NCBI GenBank assembly: GCA_038503065.1
Contig: JBCAMK010000009.1
Coordinates: 1,798,001-1,862,000, forward strand
DNA length: 64,000 nt
From: Paragyromitra xinjiangensis
Lineage: Eukaryota > Ascomycota > Pezizomycetes > Pezizales > Discinaceae
Reading direction: 5' to 3'
Numbering within the stretch: position 1 is the stretch's first letter; every line of letters starts with the position of its first letter. Below, one piece after another: positions 11,254 through 22,690 of the stretch. Under the pieces are notes generated by a model. That model was not told the DNA's origin. It saw only the letters and a list, made by a program, of their open reading frames with translations, and searched no databases. The position numbers and the translations under genes were made by a program.

Positions 11254-13300
11254 ATGCTGCCAGCTTCTTCGCTGCACCACCTCCTCCGATCCTGGAGTTA
11301 TCGGAGAAAAAATGATGGGCGAGATGTTTCGAGTTCTTCAGACCAAGCCTGGCGGTACAGCGATTGTGGACGGCCTCCGTCGTTTTACGTTTTCCAAGGT
11401 CTTTTAAGACTGGTCCACTTGGCTCCACTATTCTAGTAAAGTAATAGGCTGGATAAAGTGATGTGGGATGTATTGGGGGAGACGATTGGATGGAGAGGTG
11501 TTGTTTGGGGGGGGGGATGTAGTGTGGTTATGGGGGGGGGGAGGTGTGGGAGTGGGTTGGGGCTGGTGTAAGCCGGGCAGCGATAGTAATCGAGAGTGCA
11601 GTAGCCGAATCGATAAGGAGCGGGCAACTTCCTGGGGGGGGGGTAGGGGGGAGCTGTAAAGAAGCGGACCACCAGGAAACGAGAAACGGACGATGGTTCA
11701 CCTATGGACCAGATACACTTGCTGGAGAGGTCAGATGAAAGCTGTTTCGGGGAGGACAGAAAGTCAGCAGCCAGCAGATGGAGTGGTGCGAGCCAGGGCA
11801 ATCGGGAGTAGCGACCGACTAGCCGGACGACCGAGACGGTGCGTAGCAGCACGACAAGAGAGATGTAGCGTAGCCTAGCGAACAGCGGATAGCGGTTCTC
11901 GACGGGATTTTAATGGATTCTGGGGGAGCGAGCGAGCGAGCAGGAGGGAGGGCAAGGGAGAAGAGAGGTTAAAGGAGGAAAGCGGGTCCGGTGGAGAGGT
12001 TCAATTTCTGCAATGGGAAGGGGGGATGGATGTGGTGCGCTGAATTATATGGAACTGGATGGAAAACAGAAGGGAAAGAAAGGCACACCACCACTACCAC
12101 CACCACCACGGTATATGTATCGGTAGAGCAAAGCAGTGCTCTACGTATTATTGTATTATTGTGGCTGTCTCTAATCGCCGAGAGGAAGGGAGAGAGATCA
12201 TGCACGGCTACTATGTCGAACCGTTCCTTCCCGCTAATTGACGACGGAGAGAGATGATGATGGTGATGATGATGCTATGTATTCGCTCGGAAAGAGGAGG
12301 GACGGACGACGATGACGGCCAAGATGGTGGAGAAACGGTGTTTGAGCGAGAACGGCGTTGGAAAAGACCGAGGACGAGCATCCGCGAGGGAAAGACGGAT
12401 GCTAGGATGAGGGATGAATGGATTTCCTGTTCAATGGAACGGATGGTGCCTGCTTGCCTCTGCCTGCGCTCCTCGTCCAATATGTACTACTTGCCCTCAA
12501 AATCTTCGAGGGCTGGTAATATTCAGCAGCGACGTGAATACTTCAGGATGTGCAGCGGACGCATCCAAGAGGCACCCCATTTCAAACACTGCCTGCGAGT
12601 GACTAAGGAGATGGCGACAGCAGTGATCTCTACATTAATTGCGCGCACACACACTGTCCCACACGCTGGCGAAGCGGGTAGGATCACCATTCACGATTCT
12701 AACTCTCTTACTCTTCTCAGAGCAATAGTAGCACTTTACACACTCGTAACTTAACTCCTCCCTCCTGCTCAAGCGGTGACCTCCCCCCCCTCCCCCTACC
12801 CCCTCCGTCCACTTTGCAACTGCCCGTAGAAGTATCGTTGCCAAGTTGATCTCCACGATGGACAGTTCCCAGATTCTGGCTGTAGCTCGACACTACGGTA
12901 TGCAATCAAATTGTCCCAATTGGGGCTTCGTTGCAGCTGCCGGTCTGGTCTAGATGCCAAGGTCCCAGCTTGGATGGAGAGGGCCCTTTAAAGATTGCTT
13001 TTGTGGCTTACGCACTGCTACTGCTGCTTACTTACACCCCTTTGAACGAACGACGACTACGACGAGGCCCACCTGTTTCTGCATGTCCTCTACCATCTCT
13101 CATACGCTTTCCGCTGCATCTCGCTGGACGTTTGATGCGTAATTAATAATAAATTTCAAGTGCGATGATTGGAAACAAGGGAGCAAAAAGAAACGCTCGC
13201 GAAGCAATAAAAAAAAGAAAGCAAAAAGTTGGGGTACATAGGGTGGGCGGGTACCTTGCAAAAAAAAAAAAAAAAAGAACAAAAAGGCATGTCACTCATC
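11254..13300 (-). promoter_or_regulatory. Long leader/promoter region of the Zn2Cys6 gene with purine/pyrimidine tracts
   Basis: Directly upstream of the regulator's ATG are about 2 kb rich in one-sided tracts: G-runs on the plus strand (11500-11660), GAGCGAGCGAGCGAGC at about 11924-11939, (CAC/CCA)n at about 12085-12115, GATGATG repeats at about 12254-12275, C-runs near 12782-12800 and a 16-18 base poly-A at about 13259. Long pyrimidine-tract leaders are typical upstream of fungal regulatory genes. ORFs of 60-166 codons here are low-complexity and their frames change without consensus introns, so I read the region as UTR/promoter. No specific binding site can be assigned. Confidence 0.45.
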
Positions 13301-16300
13301 CAATCGGCTCCAAGTCGAGAAACCACCCCAAAATACTGCGGTGTTTACTTTTTAGTTCCCTTCTTCCGTTTCCCCAGCCCACACTACTTGTCTAACGTAC
13401 CACGCTTCCGTTCTGGTAAGTCCCAGGCAGTCGTTCACGTTGTTCCCTATCGCTGGTACTTGGGATTAGGAAATGGGGCCAGATTTCGAGACAGGCTGAG
13501 GATAGCCCCAAAATCTTGTCTGTGCAAAACACCAACCTTGTAGGGTCTCACCGGCGCGCTGACAGTGATGACAGTCATTAGCCCATCAGAGACCCTCCGA
13601 CTCCGACTAAATTCCCGTTGTGTTCGCCCTTTTTTTCCGTCGTCTTTCGAGAACTTAAGCTTACCTGTATGTGGATGCTATCCAACGGGAGACTTCCGCT
13701 TTGCAGTAACAGGGTCTCTGTTTCCGCTAATCCCTGGGATAATATCCCTCTTGGCAAAAAGGGTTATCGATATATGAACAGAACCCATCATGTTTTGGAA
13801 ATATTGGGAAAAAAGCTGTATTGGAGACGGCGTTCAATGTGATGCCGCCCCCGATAATTAGATAAAGTCAGGTGTATTTAGACCCCAATATCGCCCGGAA
13901 TAATTTTTTTCTATCCCACACAAAACCCAATACGCGGCTGGACTTATCCACAAATGGTGACAAAGACGACAACCTGCTTGCCCCCACAATGTTGCAATTT
14001 CAATATGTTCCCTGGTTCGTGTAAGGCTGCCTTTTGAAATTCCCATTATTCACATAAAGTAGAAAAGGACTCGGGAAAAAGTGTCAGCAGCAAGAGGGTG
14101 CTCCTTAACCGAATGATAGGTCGAGGTTGACCTCCGAGGGAAGCAGCCGTGAGGTGATTGGGAAAGTACTGCCTATTTCGCTATTGCTGTCATGCTTCAA
14201 CATCGGGAGAAATACGCGAGACGTTGATCGTGTTGGGTGACATACACGTTTCGAAGAAATAAAGTACTTTCGGTTCGTGCGTCCTAAGGCATAACCTGAG
14301 TCTTATTAATTATCACGAACGATGGGTGTTTTCTTCTTTCTTGATTTCCGGACAGGAATCAAGGCGTTGGGCCATAATAGGTTCAATTATTTAAACACCG
14401 ACGAACCTCACTCGCTACCCCAGTGTCTAACTGACGACGACGACAACGACAACGTCGGCCTTTACGATTTGGTAAGTTAGTGCGTGATGGATCAACCATA
14501 CCTACAATCCGATCCCATGCTAGGGCTAGTCCCGAGGAACTAAACCCCTTCACAGACTTGGCCTTTGTGTTGAGGGTAGTCCTATTGGGATAAGGTACAT
14601 TCCTAGCGCGATCAACAAAGGCGTGGATCACTTCACCAACAACGCATAAACGGGCTTCTTGGGCGCAGGGCACTCAGGCCCTTTTCCCTGCAAGGAGTTC
14701 CATGTGGGCGTTGACTACTCCGCACCCGACGAAAGGCTGGAAAGCTAGGCTGGGGCCGGATAAGTAGTTCCATGGACGAGAGGAAAGCTCGACCCTTCGA
14801 GCTGTCCGTGCTACACACCACCATCACGAGTGGGCTGGGATGTATTGCAGTTACGTGTTTGGGTAGCACGGATGGGGGGAGGGAGGTTCCCAACCATTGT
14901 GATATGTGACGAAGATGAAATAGAGTCGCTGGGAACCCAATCGCTTCTTGGGACGAACAAGAAAACCATGGGGAAACATGAAGGAAAAAAAAAAAAAAAA
15001 GAACCTTTCAACGTTGAAATATGGAGAACATGAACCCCCATCCCATACCAGGCGCAAAATACCATTTCTGGTCGGAACGGAAATGGCCGTCAACATTTTT
15101 CGCGCTTTGAAGTGAACTGTTGAATAAAAAGTACACACCCTTTTTTTTTTGCCTTGCGTGTGGGAAAATCATTAACGCAAGACAAGGGTGGTTATAATAA
15201 GAGTCATAGGCGACTAACCGAGCCCAAACAACGTGATCGTCGGTTGGGGTCCTCGCTCATAGGCTCTCCGATTGGCAAATCTAACCATTGTCGACCAACA
15301 TCGCAAAAGCCCAAAAGTAAGTAGAAAAAATATTAAGAAGACCGAAAAAAGTCGGACCGGCGAAGAAACTGCGATGCTGTTATTCGAGCTAAGAACTTTT
15401 TTCCTCCAATACTGAGACAATTTCTACTCCTGCATGCGTAGATGTGCAGGCCGTCCATGATACAAGTTTTGTAGCATGTACGACGTATCGAAATTCAGCA
15501 GAGATTTGCGGTTTGTAACCTCGCCTCTCGCTCGCTACTTGGGATGCCGGTTGCAAATCACCATAGTTAGCCTATATGACTCTTTTTCACTCCTTCTGAA
15601 CATTTCAAAGCACTGAGGTTATTAAACAAGCTAAAGTACAATACACGAGGCCTATGTGTCTGGAGATGCATGTTATTATTCAATACATCCAAACTTGCGT
15701 GTTTAGTTGCTATTGGATCGACTATTGTTTGCGAAGATGATGTAGGGCATGCGGCTAAGTGGCATGCAAACCTCGGAGGATCATAACGCCTATCATATAG
15801 AACCTAGGTTTAATAGCTCAAAATTTTAGTTTCAGCCCACTTCCTCAGGAAAAAAAAAAAAAGCATCGATTACCATCGAGGGGTGAAGTTGCCAGAATAT
15901 TGTGGTTTGGGCCATTACGAAGAATAAGTTCAATTTGAGGGCCCAATTAGGTACCACAATCTCGTATAGCGGGACCCATGTCCCCATCAAGAAAATCTTG
16001 CAGCAGCAGGAGAATGAGCAGTAGGAGCGCCTACTATACCAACTTTTGTTTGCGTGGAGGATACAAGTTACTGAAGTACACCGAACCGAACGGGAACGTC
16101 AACCGGATACCGTGGATGCGTTCTTCATGTAGGCCGAATCGTGATGTTCTCTTTGTCTGAATTGTGCCTGATTGTAAGATGCCTTGTTTTCAAGTACGCA
16201 ACGGGGATTGAACGAAGATTCGGTAGTCATTCCCGGCCGTACAGGCCATCTCGGGGGGACGAAAGCTGGGGTAGATCTGGATCCGGTTTCTCCAGATTTT

Positions 16301-17352
16301 TGGATTCACCGTGAAGGCGGTGTCTTTTTTTATTTTTTGATTGCGTGTAACTGTGATTGAAGCTATAATATGCTCTGCGTGCTGCACGTCTGTAATATCG
16401 GCTGAAGTCTGGGGCAGATTAGGAAGAAGTAGGTACCCGTGCTTGACTTCATCTGTAGGGGGAGGGAAGGGGGGACCTTACAAGATCTCGCACTGGTTTT
16501 GGGACACCTCCTCGTCCTCCCTTTCTTGAGCAGGTATGCTGGAGAGGTTTACATTCACGTTTCGTTCAACAGCACGCGATCGCGAGATGATCCTAGCGAG
16601 GTTGTTAATTATCACGGTTGGGGCACAGACCGTTACTCGCGAATTTCCCTCGTGATTTCCTCGTCTGTTATTTCCCGATATCGTCTAAGCTCGCTCCTCC
16701 GGATCACAACCCCCGCACAGGCGCCGAGGGATTATAACTCTGGTATGGGCTTCCAAAATCGTGCCATCGAGTAAGAACACAGCTCGAGAACCCCACAGCA
16801 ACGTAGGGGGTTCTCGTCTTGGAAGATACCGCTTTCGGTGCTGCACGTATGTGCTCTGAATATGAGCACCACAGAAACCGCTGGATAGTGTTTGGAGGGG
16901 ACACAAGAGACTTGGTGATGGGTCGCCTGGAGAAGGGAATATTGGTGATGTATATATAAATAGCAGCTCCATGGGTTCGCGTCGTCGGTTCGAGCACGTA
17001 TGTAATTTAAAATCACGTGCTGGGCGGATTATTCAGATTAGACCCCTTAGATTGCCGAACCCTAACCTTCTATTAGCGATAATGATCTTCGCGGAACTAG
17101 AGCACGTGTGGCCATTCAAGGGACCCGTAACCCGTTACCCAAGTCCCTGGTGAAACACAATAAAACGGCTTGGTATGTCATCGTCGGGGAGTTTTGCTGC
17201 TAGAAACGCCATGTTGACGAATAATGTCCGAGAATCTTATCAGAAAATACTGGTGTTCTTTTTCAACTTTCAGCCGCTAGTACCAGGATCAGCACCAGTT
17301 TTTCGAAAATGCCGTAGAAACTCTAGCTCGTGAAGTTCGGCCTAAAACAAAC
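13301..17352. other. Gene-free interval
   Basis: Only short, compositionally unremarkable ORFs occur, with poly-A runs at about 14986-15000 and 15850-15862 and a poly-T at about 15141. I found no motif, paired splice sites or RNA gene. Confidence 0.4.
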
Positions 17353-17353
17353 C

Positions 17354-17425
17354 GGTGACTTGCGTGGGAAAGTACACCCTCATCGGTATTTGGTTAGCTC
17401 ACATACTTTCTGCGCGCAAGTCACT
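17354..17425. repeat. Short inverted repeat (hairpin), 25-bp imperfect arms
   Basis: GGTGACTTGCG followed by GGGAAAGTACACC (17354-17378) is mirrored by CACATACTTTC then CGCGCAAGTCACT (17400-17425), with a spacer of about 21 bp. It could be a small MITE remnant or a cruciform-forming sequence. No target-site duplication was found. Confidence 0.4.
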
Positions 17426-20400
17426 TAGATTTCGAGACATCTAATACGGTACCACCAATTAGACAACTGTCAAACCAATCATAGACTGAGACTACGAACC
17501 CCCTACAGAACTCAAACCTGAATTACCTACTAATACGGCGCATAAAGTAGGCTACAAACTAGGCGTGAAAATGATATAACCATGTCTGACTGTTCTGCAG
17601 TATATGACCTTTTTGTGTGTGTGTGATAGATCTCCGTTAAGTACATCTGATAACGTATGCCCCTGCGATCGTCATTTGCTTCACCAGTATTTTATAGTCG
17701 CGCCAACGTCTCGATAACCTGCCTTCGGAGCAGCTGACATGTAAATGAGATTGAACTACCGAGACAAACAAAATGCTCAGGGTCTCTGCTGTGAACCATT
17801 TATGTGCTCTTGAGATTATTTGCACAGACCTACGCATCACTTAGCTAACCTTACAGCTCTGGACCTTACGAGGTGCGCGACACTAGCTTGGCTTACGTAC
17901 ATGTAGGTAGCCTGACATCTCATGTCGTCCGAGAGCCAGGGGAATTGCAATATTCTCCGAATGCCGTCTTGTTCTCCGGGCAAATCCAGGTATGAATAGT
18001 AATCTTCCCCTAATGTGTCACTGTCTCAACCACTTACAAATTCTACGTATATTCTTAGCTGGCTAGCTGCCCGCGGTATAAATCCCTCTTAGATATCTTA
18101 ATCGGGAGGTCTGGCCTCCGAAGCTATCACCCTGAAGCATTAAAGGGAATGATTATACTAGGGTCGGAGATATGAAGGTCCTAGGAGCGGATAATCCCGC
18201 CGTTCTAGTTCAATACCCGGCCCTAATATTCGATGCTGTACAAAGAAAGTCCGGGCCAAAAAATGGATCGGTAAGTACACATATGCTTTGTAATGGAGGG
18301 GAATTCCGGTCTTCCTGAGGCTATCATCTGTGCCGCTTACGTTGCGATAGTGAGGTTTAGACATGCTGGAATTCCCGCGGGCCTTGGAGCATCTTTTGAG
18401 ACATGTCGTTTCCACATTCGGTGTTTTGAGAGATTCTCGAGTGTTCCAACAGAACCATTTAGCCATCATTATCCTTCTACTGCGACAACTAAAGGCTCAT
18501 GAGTTCTTAGATCTCAGCTCACTTTTGCTGCCTTGTTGCCCACGGGGCCCTTTTTTGGAAAATGTCGGCAGTTGGTGGAAGTTAACTGCATTGTTCCTTG
18601 CCTTAATCCCAGCAAATCAGTTGGGATTAGAGCAGTGTACCTGACTCCAGAGTAAACAGCATACGGCATGTATGTCCCCCCGTACCTAAGCGATCGTCCA
18701 TGCGCCCAACATTTACCGAGAAATAGCCGAAACTTTTATCCATTTTATCTAGGTTTGCTTTCGTCTTATTGGTGGGGGGACATCTGTTCATATTTCCTCA
18801 TGTCATCAGCCACCAATTCACACATCGTAAGACTATGCAGAAGCTGGTACGAAAAGTCAAGTCTACTTTGTCTATCTACTTTTTCATGGCTTAGAAGGCG
18901 TTCCAATCACCCCCGTCCGATCCTGTTTTTTCGAAAAAAAGGAAATCCTTATCAGGGTGGAAATTGCCGGCTTGCCGAAGCCACGTCTGTAATGAAATCT
19001 AGTAGTTAACAACGCTAATCTGTATTCATCTTAGGCCATTAGTCTAATACCCTAAGATGGTTCTTAATAATACGCACTTATATCTCTACAGCAGAATATC
19101 TACGGGAAGTTTTACCTTATTTCGTTCAAAGAAATAATAATCTTAACGTAAGCATTCTACCCTAGTCCCCATAGTGTATGCTTATATAAGTGCCGTACCC
19201 CACAACAGGGCTATCACACTCCACATATGGCCTAGTGTACTTGTGGTATTTGATGATTATTTAAGGAATAGGGAGATCCATGCTGCGGTTGTAGAGTCAC
19301 AAAAACGGCGAGCGATCTTTCGTCGCAGACTACTAATTCCGTAGTCATCACGTGATCGATTGATCGAGGGTGGCCGGAGCCACCATAATAATGTCTATGA
19401 GCGCATCTCAACTATAGTTACCTCACGTCTGATGTACGCTACGGATATACCGCTGGGATACTTGTACGCATACCGTAACTCCTTGCGCGCTCTTTCTATA
19501 AAGTGATACGGCCTGATAACCCAGATAGCTGGCTGATTAGATAACCAAGCTCCCATGTCTGCTCTCTACTTAGAATAGGCATAGTGGATTCGAATTAGCT
19601 ATTAGCTTTGTCTGGGATACCAAATTGGGGTTAGATTTTGGCAAATGGTGGCTTCACTTTAATAATGTTGCATGGGGGGATCTTGTGTGATGCGGGAATC
19701 AATAGAACCTCGGGCACTTGTGCCTTTTCCGCTGTTGGAATCGCTGGTTTCTGGTTTCTGGAGACGCGTGGGGGCAAAGGGGAGGCGGAGTCTCGATGGG
19801 AATAAGGGAAGCATACGTGACTACTGCTGAGGGAATTGTTTCCAACCAGCAGGCAGGTTATCACTGACGTGTGTGTACAAGCTGATGAATACGGAGAAGG
19901 ACCTTGTCATGACAGATGAATTGATACAGGGTTTAACCGCTTGATGGTGAGGTAGATGTGCTAGCGGTTTTGGTGAAGACATGGCGAAAACCTGTAGAGC
20001 ATGGTATTTGATATTTGGCACATCACAGGGCTAGCAGACACGTCGTAATTCGGGGAACTCTTCACCAAAAGGAGGTGTTTCCTACCTGAGCAGAACGAGA
20101 GTATGTAAGGTAGAAGTACAAGCTATCACTAATATCTCTCGGACGAGGTTGATCTTGGTGTTCGTATTGCATGGATAGTAAGTTTAAGTCGGAATGTGAG
20201 CTAGGGTTGGGGGTGTGGAGATGGGACCGGTCTCATATATAGCGATACTATCCTGTCTCAAGTCTACCGACTGGCTGGGTGAATTAATTTCGCATTTAAG
20301 TTACCCATGCTAGATCAGCCTAGCGCTAGCAGTGAAACCGGAGATCGAGAAATAAGTCGTGTAATCACGTGTTACGATCTGGGCGTGCTGGTAGCTTGTT

Positions 20401-22050
20401 TCAGTCAAATGTATGCACGGGTATGTACGCCTCAGGATCGATATTGGGGTCATTTGTTCTGGAATCGTAGTTGCCCAGAATGCCAAGCGCGCATATGATG
20501 GGGCTATGTACTTAGTGCTGTTGTTCGGCAATCTCATGCAAAAAGTGAGACGTGATTTTCACTAGAGGAAGTGCACTTCCGATATCTCTCTCATCGCTGG
20601 TTAGCGTTTTAATTGGATTGGTATAGATTTGTACGCCCGAGGGACCCCTTACACATCAGCTGGCTGGCGAGAGGCAAACGTGATTTTTCTTTTTACGTCC
20701 GACACGGAAGCGATTAGTGTGGCAAACCTGGCAAGCTTTACGCTGCTCTCTAACGCGTACGGGACCGGCGAGTAACCAGGGAAAATTCTCGCCGGATAGA
20801 GCATGCAGAGGAGTGTATTTTGATGTAGGATTAATCAAGTGTGGATTCATGAAGCGAGGCAAAGGCCTTTTTGTAAATTGGACTGCTGGGTTTCAGGCTT
20901 TGTAACCTATAATGCATACGATCAACAAACCAGTGTGAGCACCATCTAGGGAAATAGGTGTGTGAGCTTTAGTGTTCGGCGAAAAAGGTGTGGATGATAT
21001 TATCTGAAATTCAGCTAGGGCCTCGAGGAACTTGTTGCTCTCGCTGTGTGGGTTGTGAATGCACATTTAATTGACTTGATGTACGGGCCCAGGCTTCAAG
21101 ATCGTTAGGGGTGGTTGTGAATACACGCTCTGCATTATTGGCGGGCGGGATGAAGTATGAAAGTACCTGTTTACTTGAATGCCATGCGTGAAATACCGAT
21201 GTCTCAGATTATCATAGGTGTTAGAATAGCTCGGATGAATATTCCGGTGGAGATCGACATGAGTTATACGTGTGTATGGCCCTGCATGTCTCCTACCGTA
21301 AGTCGGATGAGATGTGTCGAAGTCAAATCAGCTACTATGCCTATCGATCAGCTGCATGGTGTCTCTAACTTTATTTGTGGATGTCCGATGCCCCAATATC
21401 GTACATATACCACCAGGTACTTTAGATCTAAGCTGTATGTGTATCTAATTACTTCTTTTTAGGGTCCGGCTTCTAGAATCCCGTTTCCGAAGAAAAATAA
21501 GTAATCGGCTCGTAGATGTCATGATCCATTCAACTAGTATGCATGGTATTCTTGATCGAACGTGAGCACGTTAACTCCGGGTGTGACGTTTAACGTCATA
21601 GACTTTCAGCATTCAAGTTGTGTTTCCTTCCCCCTTCTTTCAACAACTCTTTTCTAGTTTAGGGTGATCACACAATGTTTTCGGCTTTCGGGACGTTAGT
21701 TTAGGATTTTTTTTGAATTTGGGTGTGGGGGTCGTAGCAGCAGAGAATTTTGATTTGGTAGATTAATTGAGTTTCGGTATCAATATATATACTCCTGGGA
21801 AGGAAATTTCGGTTGAGTGGGGGAGTAGAGTGTGTACTCGTTTGGGTATACGTATACGTAAAGGGTAATCCTAATCGGTTTTAACCTTTTTGTGTTTGAT
21901 TCTAATTGATTTAAAGATTGTAATATAATAAAATGATATATGCTTTCGAGGGTCTCCGTTTAGATATAAATTATCTGGGGTGACTGATTGGCTTGTAGTT
22001 AATCGATTAAATTTTGTTGATTTGAGATCTTTGGGAAGACTCTACGAGGT
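17426..22050. other. Gene-free interval with TpA-rich, decayed-looking sequence
   Basis: All frames are broken by frequent stops. TAG/CTA/TTA trinucleotides are abundant, as expected of mutated repeats. CACGTG-type palindromes occur near 19350 and 20367. An ORF of 101 codons at 21157-21462 has no recognisable features. Confidence 0.4.
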
Positions 22051-22051
22051 A

Positions 22052-22690
22052 TGGAAATGCATCGGTAAATGTATCAGTAAGTGCATCAGTGAATGTATCA
22101 TCTTCTCTATGTATAGCTTTGTGGGAAAGTCGTCTGTAAAGGCGTTTCCCCTAGCGAGAACTAATTAAAACCGGGTGGGAAAGCCGTTCTTTCCCCTAAG
22201 AGTAATAAATTATTTCTTTATGGGGAATTATAGGAAATGTATCGGTAAATGTATCAGTAAATGCATACTTCGAGAAACTATACACATTTTCTGATGCCTT
22301 TCCCAATCCCTCTCCCGCCTCTAAAAAGTATAAAATAGTAAGGGAAAGGTTGGCTGAAATATTGCTTGCATCGGAATCGAACCCATGCTTTCCAGCTAAT
22401 ATAGGACTTCTTCTGACTACCTACACTACAATTCCATATACGTAAAAGCCAGCAAGGTCCTACTTAGTCCGGTAAAAGTATCAAATCACAAGGAAAGTCG
22501 TAGGGAAAGTCGTAGGGAAAGGTGTATTTAGGAGGGGTGTAGGTAAAGGTGTGCCTTAGAAAGTCGTCGGTAAATGCATTATGAAGGTTGTGTTTAAAGG
22601 GAAGTTACCGGCGGGGTCGTCTGTAAAGGCATCATTTTGTGCCTTTTATACCTCTATCTGTATGGGAAATGCATATTGATGCATTTACAC
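22052..22690. repeat. Degenerate minisatellite, about 12-bp period (GGTAAATGTATC type)
   Basis: Near-tandem 12-mers such as GGTAAATGTATC, AGTAAGTGCATC and AGTGAATGTATC run at 22052-22100 and again at 22232-22268. Related units (GGGAAAGTCGTC, GTAAAGGCATCA, GGTAAATGCATT) are scattered to 22690, where GGGAAATGCATATTGATGCATTTAC forms an inverted pair. The unit is four codons long, so a short plus-strand ORF across it encodes a KCI-type repeat, but the frame is closed after 62 codons and is unlikely to be a gene. The tRNA-like head at 22360-22440 lies inside this interval. Confidence 0.55.
22360..22438 (-). ncRNA. tRNA-like sequence with intact B box: degenerate tRNA or SINE head
   Basis: On the minus strand GGGTTCGATTCC (22368-22379) is a full match to the RNA polymerase III B box/T-arm. 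Its flanks form an imperfect T-stem with one G-G mismatch. About 40-50 bases upstream TAGTGTAGGTAG resembles an A box. The anticodon stem and the 5' half of the acceptor stem do not pair, so it is not a functional tRNA. A tRNA-derived SINE head or tRNA pseudogene fits best. Confidence 0.3.

Noticed and set aside
11433..11852. 139-codon minus-strand ORF with Pro-rich C-terminus
   Set aside because: Comes from G-run/C-run tracts in the leader of the Zn2Cys6 gene; no splice link to the protein.
12254..12754. 166-codon plus-strand ORF
   Set aside because: Starts in GATGATG repeats, low complexity, lies in the tract-rich upstream region of the divergently read regulator, no motif.
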